Origin: Bradyrhizobium australiense
GTDB taxonomy: Bacteria > Pseudomonadota > Alphaproteobacteria > Rhizobiales > Xanthobacteraceae
DNA: 64,000 bases
Assembly: GCF_013114825.1 (NCBI RefSeq)
Contig: NZ_JAAVLX010000011.1
Coordinates: 221,229 to 285,228 of the forward strand
Direction: 5' to 3'
Translations under genes and position numbers: made by a program
Notes under the pieces: model-generated
Databases searched by the model: none
Told to the model about the DNA's origin: nothing
The model's input: the letters and a program-made list of their open reading frames with translations, nothing else
Shown here: positions 41,944 to 51,138 of the stretch, piece after piece
How the letters are laid out: every line of letters begins with the position of its first letter
How positions within the stretch are numbered: position 1 is the stretch's first letter

Positions 41944-44919
41944 TTAACGGTTGGATTGCGCGCTATCGAGGCTCATCGCGAGCACCCGGGCGACGTGCAG
42001 GGCTGCACGGTTCGTGCCATCCTTGATCTGATGGCGGCAGGAGGTGCCGTCGGCAACAATCAGCGTGGCGGTATCGGCTCGGCGTACAACCGGCAGCAGC
42101 GACAGCTCAGCCATCTCCATCGAGGCTTGATAGGTATCGGCACCGTAGCCGAATGCGCCGGCCATGCCACAGCAACTGGATTCGACGGTTTCGACGCCAA
42201 GATCGGGAATGAGGCGAAGCACCTTTTCGACCGGCTTGAACGCGCCGAATGATTTCTGATGGCAGTGGCCGTGAACCAGCGCTTTCGTCGGGATGGCGCC
42301 GAGCGGCAATTTCAGGCGGCCCGCTTCTGCCTCGCGCACCAGAAATTCCTCGAACAACAATGCGTGCGCGCTGACGCTTTTGGCGTCATTATCGGACCGC
42401 AGCGAAAGCAGTTCATCGCGCAGGGTCAGGAGACAGCTCGGCTCCAGCCCGATGATTGGCACACCGCGTGCGGCGAATGGCGCATAGGTGGCGACCAGCC
42501 GGTTCAATTCGCTGCGCGCCTGTTCGACCAGGCCCGCCGAAAGGAAGGTTCGCCCGCAGCACAGCGGCGGGGCACGATCCGTCGGACTCGGCAAGTGGAC
42601 GCGGTATCCGGCTTCGACCAGAACGCGTAGCGCGGCGTCGAGATTCTCCCGCTCATAAGCGCGATTAAACGTGTCGGCGAACAGCACGACCTCGCAGCCA
42701 TCTGCTGGACCGAGGGCCTCGGCACCGGGGCGGAACACATCGCGGCGGAATGCAGGCAGGGCGCGGTTCGCGCTGATGCCGGCAAACTTCTCGAACAGCT
42801 TGCGCAACAGCGGACTGTTGTTGCGCCAGTTGGCCAGCGGGGCAAAGCGGGCGGCCAAGCCGGCATAACGCGGCAGATAGCCGACCAGCCGGTCGCGTAG
42901 CGATAGCCCGTGGCTCGCCGCGCGTGCGGCCAGCACCTCGATCTTCATCTTGGCCATGTCGACGCCGGTCGGGCATTCATGACGGCAGGCCTTGCAGGAG
43001 ACGCACAGCTTGAGCGTCTCCATCATTTCGTCGGAAGCCAGCGCGCCCGGACCCAACTGACCGGAAATTGCCAGCCGCAGCGTGTTGGCGCGGCCGCGCG
43101 TGACGTCCTTCTCGTTGCGGGTCGCGCGATAGGACGGGCACATCACGCCGCCCTCGAGCTTTCGGCAGGCGCCGTTGTTGTTGCACATCTCGACGGCACC
43201 CTGAAAGCCGCCGCCGGCGCCGGGATAAGCTGACCAGTCGAGCGCGGTCTTCACTTCGGTGACGCGATAATCCGGCCGATAACGGAACAGCGAACGGTCG
43301 TCCATTTTTGGCGCATCGATGATCTTGCCGGGATTGAGCAGATTGTCCGGATCGAAGCGCTGCTTGACCTCCCTGAAATCGGCAACGATCCGCGAGCCGA
43401 ACATCGCCTCATGGAATTCGGAACGAACCAGTCCGTCGCCGTGTTCGCCGGAGTGCGAACCCTTGTACTCGCGCACGATCTCGAATGTCTCTTCGGCGAT
43501 GGCGCGCATCGCCTCGACGTCCTTCTCAAGCTTCAAATTGAGGACGGGCCGCACATGCAGACAGCCTTCGGAGGCATGCGCATACATGGTGCCCCGCGTG
43601 CCGTGCTTGGCGAAGATGGCGTTGAGCCGCTCGGTATAGTCTGCAAGATGCGGCAGCGGCACCGCACAGTCCTCGACGAAGGAGACCGGCTTGCCTTCCT
43701 GCTTCATCGACATCATCACGTTGAGGCCGGAGGTGCGGAAATCCGCGATTGCCGTCTGCATCGCGGGTTCGATGACGTCGATCACACCGCCCCATTTGCG
43801 TTGCGGATGGTTCCAACCGAAGCCGAGGTCTGACATCAATTCGGAAAGCTGCTTCAGCTTTTGCAGATTGTCGGGCTGATCCTCTTCCGCAAATTCGACG
43901 ATCAGCAGCGCGTCCGGATCGCCGCGCACGGTCGCCTCGATCACGGGCCTGAACATCGAAATATCGCGCCCGAGCGCGATCATCGTGCGATCAACCAGCT
44001 CCACGGCGATCGGCCGCAGCTTCACCAGATGCTGGGCTGCGTCCATCGCCTCATAGAAGCTGCCGAAATGGCACACGCCGAGCACCTTGTTGCGGATCAC
44101 CGGCCACAGCTTGAGTTCGACCTGGGTGGTAAAGGCCAGCGTGCCTTCGGACCCGACCAGGAGATGCGCCATGTTGTTGGGCGCATTGCGCGGCACCAGC
44201 GCATCGAGATTGTAGCCGCCGACGCGGCGCTGCACCTTTGGAAACCGCTCCGATATTTCGTTTGCCTCGCGCTCGCCGAGATCAAGCATGTCCCGGAACA
44301 GGGCAAGCCCGCTCTGGGGCGAATTCACGCGCGCCAGATCCCGCGGCACCTCTCCGAAATGCAATAGCGTGCCGTTGGCCAGCGCCGCATCCATCGATCG
44401 CGTGTTGTCACGCATGGTGCCGTAACGCAGCGAGCGGCCGCCGCAGGAATTGTTGCCGGCCATGCCGCCGATGGTGGCGCGCGAGGCGGTCGAGACGTCG
44501 ACCGGAAACCAGAGCCCGTGTTGTTTGAGCTGGCGGTTGAGATCGTCCAGCACGATGCCGGGCTCGACCACACAAATGCGGTCCTCGATATCGAGCGAGA
44601 GCAGGCGATTCAGGTGCTTTGAAAAATCGACGACGATTCCCTCGTTAACCGTCTGGCCGCATTGCGAGGTGCCGCCGCCCCGGGGCGTGACGATTCGGCC
44701 CGCGTCTCTCGCAATGGCGAGCGCCCGCAGCGCCTCGTCCATGGTCCGGGGAACCACCACGCCGAGCGGCAGGATCTGGTAGAACGAGGCATCGGTCGCA
44801 TAGCGGCCGCGGTTAAAGGCGTCGAAGAAAACGTCGCCCGTGATCTCGCGGGCAAGGCGCGCGGCAAGCCTGCTGTTTTCCGCCGAATTTTTTGGTTTTT
44901 CGGCCCCTGTTGCCGCCAT
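41944..44919 (-). CDS. Fused FAD and Fe-S D-2-hydroxyacid dehydrogenase (YdiJ-like)
   Basis: 991 residues from the ATG at 44919 (GAGAGCAAGG upstream); the open frame extends to 46953 but that part is antisense to the aminotransferase. Domain order: FAD-binding type 4 (ILPLGVVVPRTMDEALRALA, TPRGGGTSQCGQ, GMAGNNSCGGRSLRYGTMRD), FAD-oxidase C-terminal (AHASEGCLHVRPVLNLKLEK, SGEHGDGLVRSEF), then ferredoxin-like cysteines (LKLCVSCKACRHECPTGVDM) and two CCG-type domains (PLCCGRTF, HGHCHQKSFGAF, SSCCGMAGAFGYGADT). This equals GlcD plus GlcF in one chain, as in E. coli YdiJ (about 1018 aa), a D-2-hydroxyglutarate-type dehydrogenase at the membrane. Divergent from the serine-glyoxylate aminotransferase. 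Confidence 0.88.
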   Translation of the reverse strand: MAATGAEKPKNSAENSRLAARLAREITGDVFFDAFNRGRYATDASFYQILPLGVVVPRTMDEALRALAIARDAGRIVTPRGGGTSQCGQTVNEGIVVDFSKHLNRLLSLDIEDRICVVEPGIVLDDLNRQLKQHGLWFPVDVSTASRATIGGMAGNNSCGGRSLRYGTMRDNTRSMDAALANGTLLHFGEVPRDLARVNSPQSGLALFRDMLDLGEREANEISERFPKVQRRVGGYNLDALVPRNAPNNMAHLLVGSEGTLAFTTQVELKLWPVIRNKVLGVCHFGSFYEAMDAAQHLVKLRPIAVELVDRTMIALGRDISMFRPVIEATVRGDPDALLIVEFAEEDQPDNLQKLKQLSELMSDLGFGWNHPQRKWGGVIDVIEPAMQTAIADFRTSGLNVMMSMKQEGKPVSFVEDCAVPLPHLADYTERLNAIFAKHGTRGTMYAHASEGCLHVRPVLNLKLEKDVEAMRAIAEETFEIVREYKGSHSGEHGDGLVRSEFHEAMFGSRIVADFREVKQRFDPDNLLNPGKIIDAPKMDDRSLFRYRPDYRVTEVKTALDWSAYPGAGGGFQGAVEMCNNNGACRKLEGGVMCPSYRATRNEKDVTRGRANTLRLAISGQLGPGALASDEMMETLKLCVSCKACRHECPTGVDMAKMKIEVLAARAASHGLSLRDRLVGYLPRYAGLAARFAPLANWRNNSPLLRKLFEKFAGISANRALPAFRRDVFRPGAEALGPADGCEVVLFADTFNRAYERENLDAALRVLVEAGYRVHLPSPTDRAPPLCCGRTFLSAGLVEQARSELNRLVATYAPFAARGVPIIGLEPSCLLTLRDELLSLRSDNDAKSVSAHALLFEEFLVREAEAGRLKLPLGAIPTKALVHGHCHQKSFGAFKPVEKVLRLIPDLGVETVESSCCGMAGAFGYGADTYQASMEMAELSLLPVVRRADTATLIVADGTSCRHQIKDGTNRAALHVARVLAMSLDSAQSNR

Positions 44920-45087
44920 TACCTTGCTCTCTAGGATATCCGGCAGTGTCTTGCCTGCCGGGGTCCGGCTTGGCAAGGCAAAGCCCTGCTTCTTATGCAT
45001 TGACGGCCCCCGCCCGTTGGGGGACAAGCCCGCCAAATAGTGATATTCGACCCTCGCGAAACCAAGGCAATACCGGGAAGGACACCC

Positions 45088-46287
45088 ATGACCGTGCACA
45101 CTGGAAGGCATTTTCTGCAGATTCCGGGACCGACCAACGTGCCGGACCGGGTGCTGCGCGCCATGGACATGCCGACCTTGGACCACCGGGGTCCCGAATT
45201 CGCGGAGGTCGGCCACGCCGTGCTGGCCGCCATGCAGCGGGTGTTTCGCACCAAGCAGCCGGTAATCATCTATCCATCGTCCGGCACGGGCGCCTGGGAG
45301 GCGGCCCTCGTCAATACGCTGCAGCCCGGCGACAAGGTTTTGATGGCGGAGACTGGGCAGTTTGCCGTGCTGTGGCGTGGTATCGCCGAGAAGTTCAAGC
45401 TCGAAGTGGACTTCATTCCCGGTGACTGGCGCCACGGCGCCGACCTCGAGCAGATCGAGGCGCGGCTGTCGGCCGACAAGGCGCACAAGATCAAGGCCGT
45501 GTGCGTGGTTCACAACGAGACCTCGACCGGCTGCGTCACCCATCCGCAGGACGTCCGCAAGATTCTCGACCGCGTCAACCATCCCGCGCTGCTGATGGTC
45601 GACACCATCTCGGGTCTCGGCTCGCTGGAATATGAGCACGACGCCTGGGGCATTGACGTGTCGGTCGCCGGGTCGCAGAAGGGCCTGATGTTGCCGCCGG
45701 GCCTCGGCTTCAATGCCGTGTCGGAAAAGGCGCTTGCGGTCGCGAAGGCCAATCCGGCGATGCGTTCCTATTGGGACTGGCAGGAAGTCATCGCCATCAA
45801 CAAAGCAGGCACCTGGCCCTACACGCCGGCAACGAACCTGCTGTTTGGCTTGCGCGAAGCGGTCAAGATGCTCGAGGAGGAAGGGTTGGAGAACGTCTTC
45901 GCCCGCCATAAGCGCCACAGCGCCGCCACCCGCGCGGCGATCAAGGTGTGGGGGCTGGAAACGCAATGCCAGGAGCAGGGCGCGCATTCGCCCGCGCTGA
46001 CCGGCGTCGTCATGCCGGAAGGCCATGACGCCGACAACTTCCGCAAGGTCGTGCTGGAAAATTTCGACATGTCGCTCGGCACTGGCCTCAACAAAATCAA
46101 GGGCAAGGTGTTCCGGATCGGCCATATCGGACACTTCAACGATCTCATGCTGATGGGCACGCTGTCGGGCGTCGAGATGGGTCTCGATCTCGCCAAGGTG
46201 CCGCACCGTGGCGGTGGCGTGCTGGCGGCGATGGAAGTGTTGAAGGGACGCGATGTCGTGGCGATGCCGAAGGCCGCCGTTGCCTGA
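45088..46287 (+). CDS. Serine-glyoxylate (alanine-glyoxylate) aminotransferase
   Basis: 399 residues from the ATG at 45088 (AAGGACACCC upstream). Class V PLP aminotransferase landmarks: HFLQIPGPTNVPDRVLRAMD, YPSSGTGAWEAALVNTLQPG, HNETSTGCVTHPQDVRKIL, DTISGLGSLEYEHDAWGID and the PLP lysine in GSQKGLMLPPGL. Length and PSSGTGAWEAA match SgaA of the serine cycle, which converts glyoxylate plus serine to glycine plus hydroxypyruvate. It is divergent from the D-2-hydroxyacid dehydrogenase, whose product may be glyoxylate, so the two could form one step each in glycolate/glyoxylate use. No other serine-cycle genes are present. Confidence 0.88.
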   Translation: MTVHTGRHFLQIPGPTNVPDRVLRAMDMPTLDHRGPEFAEVGHAVLAAMQRVFRTKQPVIIYPSSGTGAWEAALVNTLQPGDKVLMAETGQFAVLWRGIAEKFKLEVDFIPGDWRHGADLEQIEARLSADKAHKIKAVCVVHNETSTGCVTHPQDVRKILDRVNHPALLMVDTISGLGSLEYEHDAWGIDVSVAGSQKGLMLPPGLGFNAVSEKALAVAKANPAMRSYWDWQEVIAINKAGTWPYTPATNLLFGLREAVKMLEEEGLENVFARHKRHSAATRAAIKVWGLETQCQEQGAHSPALTGVVMPEGHDADNFRKVVLENFDMSLGTGLNKIKGKVFRIGHIGHFNDLMLMGTLSGVEMGLDLAKVPHRGGGVLAAMEVLKGRDVVAMPKAAVA

Positions 46288-46323
46288 AACGGTTCGACCG
46301 AAACAACAATAGAGAGAGCTGCG

Positions 46324-47121
46324 ATGACCGCTCCGGTAGCTTCGACCGAAGACCTGATTTATTCCGTCGAGGACGGCATCGCCCGGCTGACGTTCAACCG
46401 TCCGCAGGCGCGCAATGCGTTGACCTTTGCCATGTACGAGCAGATGGCGGCGATCTGCGAGACAATCAACAACGACCGCTCGATCAAGGCGATGATTTTG
46501 ACGGGCGCCGGCGATAAGGCCTTCGCGTCGGGCACCGACATCTCGCAGTTCCGCGCCTTCAAGACCGCGCAGGATGCGCTCGACTATGAGGCGCGGATCG
46601 ACCGCGTGCTCGGCGCGCTGGAGGCATGCCGGGTGCCGACGATTGCGGCCATTGCCGGCGCCTGTACCGGCGGCGGCGCGGGCATCGCCGCATGCTGCGA
46701 TATCCGCATTGGCACCGAGACGACGCGAATGGGATTTCCGATCGCGCGCACGCTCGGAAATTGCCTGTCGATGTCCAACATTTCCAGGCTGGTTGCGCTG
46801 GTCGGTCCGGCGCGGACCAAGGACCTGATCTTCAAGGCGCGGCTGGTCGAGGCACCGGAAGCGCTGGCGCTCGGGTTGCTCAATGAAGTGGTGCCGGATG
46901 TTGCGACATTGCAGCGCCGCGCAGACGAAACCGCAAAACTCGTCGCCAGCCATGCGCCGATCACGCTCGAAGTCACCAAGGAAGCGGTGCGCCGCATCCG
47001 GCGGACATTGACCCGTGATGAGGGCGAAGAGCTGATCCTGCGCGCCTATATGAGCGAAGATTTTCGCGAGGGCATGGACGCGTTCCTCAACAAGCGCTCG
47101 CCGAACTGGAAGGGCAAATAA
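46324..47121 (+). CDS. Enoyl-CoA hydratase/isomerase family protein (no obvious catalytic Glu)
   Basis: 265 residues, 36 bases after the aminotransferase with AGAGAGAGCTGCG upstream. Crotonase fold: IARLTFNRPQARNALTFAMY, MILTGAGDKAFASGTDISQF (first oxyanion strand) and IAAIAGACTGGGAGIAACCD (second). The segment after it, TTRMGFPIARTLGNCLSMSN, has no glutamate where hydratases have PEv/i, so it may not be a true hydratase. The nearest E is in RLVEAPEALALGL. It could be an isomerase, hydrolase or decarboxylase of the superfamily. Linked to the aminotransferase by position; a strong terminator follows. Confidence 0.82.
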   Translation: MTAPVASTEDLIYSVEDGIARLTFNRPQARNALTFAMYEQMAAICETINNDRSIKAMILTGAGDKAFASGTDISQFRAFKTAQDALDYEARIDRVLGALEACRVPTIAAIAGACTGGGAGIAACCDIRIGTETTRMGFPIARTLGNCLSMSNISRLVALVGPARTKDLIFKARLVEAPEALALGLLNEVVPDVATLQRRADETAKLVASHAPITLEVTKEAVRRIRRTLTRDEGEELILRAYMSEDFREGMDAFLNKRSPNWKGK

Positions 47122-47149
47122 CCTTCGCTGTCGTGTGCGTGGTCTATCA

Positions 47150-47182
47150 AAGCGCGGGCTATCGACGAGCCCGCGCTTCTTT
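47150..47182 (+). terminator. Strong rho-independent terminator after aminotransferase-crotonase unit
   Basis: AAGCGCGGGCT (47150-47160) pairs perfectly over 11 bases with AGCCCGCGCTT (47168-47178) around a 7-base loop, then CTTT. It lies 28 bases after the crotonase stop. Confidence 0.75.
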
Positions 47183-47311
47183 GCGCACGTCGCATACTCA
47201 TGCGAAAGTCATACGCAGCGAGGTTGCGGTTCGGCTTGAACTCGCCCGCATTACCCCGCACAATGACGTGGCGGGAAGTGTAATTTGTCTAAATACAACA
47301 ATTAGATAGGG

Positions 47312-48307
47312 ATGAAACTCGTGGGACAGATCCTGAAAGCCGCGGCCGCCTTGACGGCCGTTCTCGCCAGCGCGCCTGCGTTTGCCGCCTGGGAGCCGAC
47401 GAAGCCGGTGGAAATCGTGGTCGCAGCCGGCGCCGGCGGTGCCTCCGACCAGATGGCGCGGATGATGCAGGCGGCGATCCAGAAGAACAACCTGATGAAG
47501 CAGCCGATGGTGGTGTCGCTCAAGGGCGGGGCGTCCGGCGCCGAGGCGCTGATGTACATGAAGTCCAGCGAGGGCGATCCCAACAAGGTGCTGATCGCCT
47601 ATTCCCTTATCTACATGCTGCCGCTCTCGGCGAAGATTCCGTTCAACTGGCGCGACCTAACGCCGGTGTCGGTGGTCGCCCTCGATCAGTTCGTGCTGTG
47701 GGACAATGCCGAGGGTCCGAAGACGGTGAAGGACTTTATCGCGGCCGCCAAGACGGCGAGCTCTCCGTTCAAGATGGGCGGCACCGGCTCCAAACGCGAG
47801 GACCATGTGCTCACCGTGTTCATGGAGCAGAAGACCGGCGCAAAATTCTCCTATCTGCCGTACAAGTCCGGCGGCGAGGCGGCGACACAGCTCGTCGGTA
47901 AGCACACCGAAGCCAACGTCAACAACCCTTCCGAGAATCTGGAAGTCTGGCGCGCCGGTCAGGTCCGCGCGCTCTGCGTGTTCGATAAGGAGCGCATCTC
48001 GTACAAGTCCAAGGTGACGGAGACGCAGTCCTGGAACGACGTTCCGACCTGCAAGGAAGAGGGCCTCGACGTGCAGTATCTGATGCTGCGCGCGATGTTC
48101 CTGCCCGGCAAGGTGACGCCAGAACAGCAGGCGTTCTATGTCGATTTGTTCCAGAGGGTGACGCAGACGGCGGAGTACAAGGACTACATGGAAAAGCAGG
48201 CGCTCAAGCCGATCTTCCTCACCGGCAAGGACATGCTGAAGTTCCTCGAGGAAGACGACAAGCTCAACTCGCAGCTCATGCAGGAAGCCGGCTTCGTCGC
48301 CAAATAG
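47312..48307 (+). CDS. tctC: TctC-type periplasmic receptor of tripartite transporter
   Basis: 331 residues. Signal peptide ILKAAAALTAVLASAPAFAA is followed directly by the mature start WEPTKPVEIVVAAGAGGASD. It is a divergent Bug/TctC protein: MQAAIQKNNLMKQPMVVSLK, AKTGAKFSYLPYKSGGEAAT in the usual VPYKGG place (here with KTGAKFSYLPYKSG), and LDVQYLMLRAMFLPGKVTPE. TctB and TctA are encoded 3 kb further on the same strand with three methylthioadenosine genes between. It ends nine bases from the convergent aldolase. An AT-rich, promoter-like 30 bases precede the ATG. Confidence 0.85.
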   Translation: MKLVGQILKAAAALTAVLASAPAFAAWEPTKPVEIVVAAGAGGASDQMARMMQAAIQKNNLMKQPMVVSLKGGASGAEALMYMKSSEGDPNKVLIAYSLIYMLPLSAKIPFNWRDLTPVSVVALDQFVLWDNAEGPKTVKDFIAAAKTASSPFKMGGTGSKREDHVLTVFMEQKTGAKFSYLPYKSGGEAATQLVGKHTEANVNNPSENLEVWRAGQVRALCVFDKERISYKSKVTETQSWNDVPTCKEEGLDVQYLMLRAMFLPGKVTPEQQAFYVDLFQRVTQTAEYKDYMEKQALKPIFLTGKDMLKFLEEDDKLNSQLMQEAGFVAK

Positions 48308-48315
48308 CGCTTCTG

Positions 48316-48966
48316 TCACTCCTCCGCGTGGCCGTATCCGGCCATGCGGAGGCGGACCTTCTCGATCTCCTCACTTGACAGAAGTGACGGCGTGCCGATC
48401 TGCAGGCAGCCGTGATATTGCCGCGCCAGCGTCTCGACTTCGACTGCGAGCCACATCGCCTTTGCCAGCGAAGGCCCGGTCGCGATCATGCCGTGATGTT
48501 CGAGCAGGCAGGCCATCCGTCCCTCCAGCGCGCGCAAAGCGTGTTCGGACAACTCCTGGGTGCCGAAGGTCGCATACGCCGCGCAGCGGATGCTGTCGCC
48601 GCCGGCGACCGCGACCATGTAGTGCACCGGGGGAATCTCCATGCCCATGATCGCCAGCATGGTCGAGTAGGGCGGATGGGCGTGTACGATCGCCTGCACC
48701 TCCGGCCGGGCCTTGAGGATGTCGCGGTGAAAGCGCCATTCGCTCGAAGGGCGCTGGGAGGGATCGTGGTTGCCGTCGAGGTGCATATAGACGATCTGCT
48801 CGGGCTTCATCGCCTCGTAGGGCGTGCTGGTTGGGGTGATCAGCATGCCATCGCGATGGCGCAGGCTAATATTGCCAGACGTTCCCTGGTTGATGCCGAG
48901 CGCGTTCATGCGCAGGCAGGCATCGATGATCGACTGGCGTCTCTCGCGGTCCTTCGTGGTCGGCAT
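48316..48966 (-). CDS. Class II aldolase, FucA/Ald2-like (methylthioribulose-1-phosphate aldolase?)
   Basis: 216 residues from the ATG at 48966. The Zn and active-site residues are those of L-fuculose-1-phosphate aldolase: GINQGTSGNISLRHRDGMLI, SSEWRFHRDI (catalytic Glu), VHAHPPYSTMLA (two His), HYMVAVAGGDSIRCAAYATF and LLEHHGMIATG (third His). Close resemblance to E. coli FucA (AGG-S-x-x-C-AxYATFGTxELSEH) argues against MtnB, a dehydratase of the same fold that lacks this segment. Divergent from mtnP (92 bases). In bacteria with the DHAP shunt an Ald2 aldolase of this type cleaves methylthioribulose-1-phosphate to DHAP and 2-methylthioacetaldehyde, which would fit here. Confidence 0.8.
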   Translation of the reverse strand: MPTTKDRERRQSIIDACLRMNALGINQGTSGNISLRHRDGMLITPTSTPYEAMKPEQIVYMHLDGNHDPSQRPSSEWRFHRDILKARPEVQAIVHAHPPYSTMLAIMGMEIPPVHYMVAVAGGDSIRCAAYATFGTQELSEHALRALEGRMACLLEHHGMIATGPSLAKAMWLAVEVETLARQYHGCLQIGTPSLLSSEEIEKVRLRMAGYGHAEE

Positions 48967-49057
48967 TTCGAACCCTCTGCAGCCCCGCGGACAATGCTTG
49001 ATTATTGCGCCGCAGTATAGTCGAACATGTCTTTGAAACAGGTGACTGGGAGAAGTC

Positions 49058-49933
49058 ATGACGCGCGCCGTGCTTGGCATCATCGGCGGATCCGGCATCT
49101 ACGACCTGCCGGGGCTGGAGGATGTCCGCGAGGAGATCATCGAGAGCCCCTGGGGCGTGCCTTCCGCGCCACTGACGCGCGGCGTCATCGCCGGGCTGCC
49201 GGTCGCGTTCCTGCCACGGCATGGCAAAGGGCATGTGCTGTCGCCATCCGACATCAACTACCGCGCCAATATCGACGTGCTGAAGCGGGCAGGGGTCACC
49301 GACCTGGTTTCGCTGTCGGCCTGCGGCTCGTTCAAGGAGGAACTGCCGCCCGGCACGTTTGTGCTGGTCGATCAGTTCGTCGACCGCACCTACCGGCGCG
49401 AGAGTTCGTTCTTTGGCAAGGGTTGCGTCGCCCATGTCTCGATGGCCCATCCGGTCTCCCCGCGGCTGCACGAGCATCTGGCGGCAGCTGCCGAGGCCGA
49501 GGGGATCGCGGCGGTGCGGGGCGGCACCTATGTCTGCATGGAAGGTCCGCAGTTCTCCAGCCTCGCCGAGAGTATGATGTATAAGGCGCAGGGTCATTCG
49601 GTGATCGGCATGACCAACATGCCCGAGGCAAAACTCGCCCGCGAGGCCGAGATCTGCTACGCCAGCGTGGCGATGGTCACCGATTACGATTGCTGGCATC
49701 CTCATCATGAGGCGGTCACCGTGCAGGATATCATTCGCGTGTTGAACTCGAATGCCGGCAAGGCCAAGGCACTCGTTGCGCGTCTCGCCCGGGATTTCCC
49801 GCGCGAGCATGAGCCGTGCCCGATCGGCTCGGACAAGGCGCTCGATACCGCCTTGATCACGGCGCCGGAAGCGCGCGATGCAAAATTGCTCGCCAAGCTC
49901 GAAGCCGTGGCCGGAAGGGTGCTACGGTCGTGA
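49058..49933 (+). CDS. mtnP: S-methyl-5'-thioadenosine phosphorylase MtnP
   Basis: 291 residues, start preceded by GGGAGAAGTC. Landmarks: LGIIGGSGIYDLPGLEDVRE, FLPRHGKGHVLSPSDINYRA, RGGTYVCMEGPQFSSLAESM, IGMTNMPEAKLAREAEICYA and MVTDYDCWHPHHEAV. Asparagine and aspartate of the MTAP base site are in the last two motifs; the MEGPQFSS loop holds ribose. It splits methylthioadenosine with phosphate to adenine and methylthioribose-1-phosphate. The next gene is mtnA, 41 bases on, so consecutive steps are joined. The reverse strand carries the aldolase. Confidence 0.93.
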   Translation: MTRAVLGIIGGSGIYDLPGLEDVREEIIESPWGVPSAPLTRGVIAGLPVAFLPRHGKGHVLSPSDINYRANIDVLKRAGVTDLVSLSACGSFKEELPPGTFVLVDQFVDRTYRRESSFFGKGCVAHVSMAHPVSPRLHEHLAAAAEAEGIAAVRGGTYVCMEGPQFSSLAESMMYKAQGHSVIGMTNMPEAKLAREAEICYASVAMVTDYDCWHPHHEAVTVQDIIRVLNSNAGKAKALVARLARDFPREHEPCPIGSDKALDTALITAPEARDAKLLAKLEAVAGRVLRS

Positions 49934-49974
49934 GGATGTCTTCCAGCGGGCGCACGACGCGAAGGGTGTAGGAC

Positions 49975-51078
49975 ATGAAGGTCGACGGCCGGCATTTTCG
50001 CAGCATCTGGCTCGACGACGATGGCTGGACGGTCGGCGCGATCGATCAGCGCCGCCTGCCGCATGAATTCGTGGTGGCGCGCATAACAAGCGCCGCAGAT
50101 GCAACCGAGGCTATCCGCTCCATGCTCGTGCGCGGCGCGCCGCTGATCGGCGCCACTGCGGCTTACGGCATGGCGCTTGCTATGCGGTCGGATGCTTCCG
50201 ATACGTCGCTCGACCGCGCTTACGCCATGCTGCTCGCAGCACGGCCGACGGCAATCAACCTGAAATGGGCGCTCGATGAGATGGCGCGTTCGCTTCGACC
50301 GCTGCCGGCATCGGAACGCGTCGCGGCAGCCTACAGGCACGCCGGCGAGATCGCTGAGGAGGATGTCGCGATCAACCAGGGGATCGGCCGGCACGGTCTG
50401 GCATTGATCGAACAGATCGCGGCAACAAAGCAGCCGGGCGAGCCGATCAATATCCTGACCCATTGCAATGCCGGCTGGCTCGCGACGGTGGACTGGGGCA
50501 CGGCCACGGCGCCGATCTACCTCGCCCATGATGGCGGCCTGAAGGTCCATGTCTGGGTCGACGAGACCCGGCCGCGCAACCAGGGCGCCTCGCTGACAGC
50601 TTGGGAACTCGGGCACCACGGCGTGCCGCACACGGTGATCCCCGACAACACCGGCGGCCATCTGATGCAGCACCACATGGTCGACCTCGCGATCGTCGGC
50701 ACCGACCGGGTGACCGCCAATGGCGACGTCTGCAACAAGATCGGCACCTATCTGAAGGCGCTTGCCGCCCACGACAACGGCGTGCCGTTCTATGTTGCAC
50801 TGCCGTCGCCCACCATCGATTTCAGCATCGACGACGGCATCCGGCAGATTCCGATCGAGCAGCGCGGTGCTGACGAAGTGGCTAGCATGACCGGCCGTAC
50901 CGCCGACGGGCGCGTCGAAACCGTGCGCGTGGTTCCCGACGGCTCGCCGGTGGCCAACTACGCCTTCGACGTCACGCCGGCGCGGCTGGTGACGGGCTTG
51001 ATCACCGAACGCGGCCTGCTGCGGCCCGAGCGTGCTGCACTTGCGAGCGCATTCCCGGAGCGCAGCGCTGGACATTGA
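49975..51078 (+). CDS. mtnA: S-methyl-5-thioribose-1-phosphate isomerase MtnA
   Basis: 367 residues, normal length. Landmarks: MLVRGAPLIGATAAYGMALA at the start, the catalytic cysteine in NILTHCNAGWLATVDWGTA, HVWVDETRPRNQGASLTAWE and the catalytic aspartate in AIVGTDRVTANGDVCNKIGT. It converts methylthioribose-1-phosphate to methylthioribulose-1-phosphate. It follows mtnP and is in turn followed after 60 bases by TctB. No mtnB, mtnC, mtnD or mtnK genes are near, so classical methionine salvage is not encoded here. Confidence 0.94.
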   Translation: MKVDGRHFRSIWLDDDGWTVGAIDQRRLPHEFVVARITSAADATEAIRSMLVRGAPLIGATAAYGMALAMRSDASDTSLDRAYAMLLAARPTAINLKWALDEMARSLRPLPASERVAAAYRHAGEIAEEDVAINQGIGRHGLALIEQIAATKQPGEPINILTHCNAGWLATVDWGTATAPIYLAHDGGLKVHVWVDETRPRNQGASLTAWELGHHGVPHTVIPDNTGGHLMQHHMVDLAIVGTDRVTANGDVCNKIGTYLKALAAHDNGVPFYVALPSPTIDFSIDDGIRQIPIEQRGADEVASMTGRTADGRVETVRVVPDGSPVANYAFDVTPARLVTGLITERGLLRPERAALASAFPERSAGH

Positions 51079-51138
51079 CGCCGGCGATGTCGGCACGTAT
51101 CCCCGTTTAGGACTGTCGTACCGGGGGGCACCGTCTCC

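Noticed and set aside
44950..45023. Two hairpins (CTTGCC/GGCAAG and CCCCC/GGGGG) in the leader of the aminotransferase gene, considered as a riboswitch
   Set aside because: No conserved riboswitch core was recognised and GC-rich stems are frequent here.
44920..46953. Extension of the FAD/Fe-S dehydrogenase frame to 1669 codons
   Set aside because: The extra part is antisense to the aminotransferase and crotonase genes and carries no domain. The ATG at 44919 with GAGAGCAAGG is the real start.
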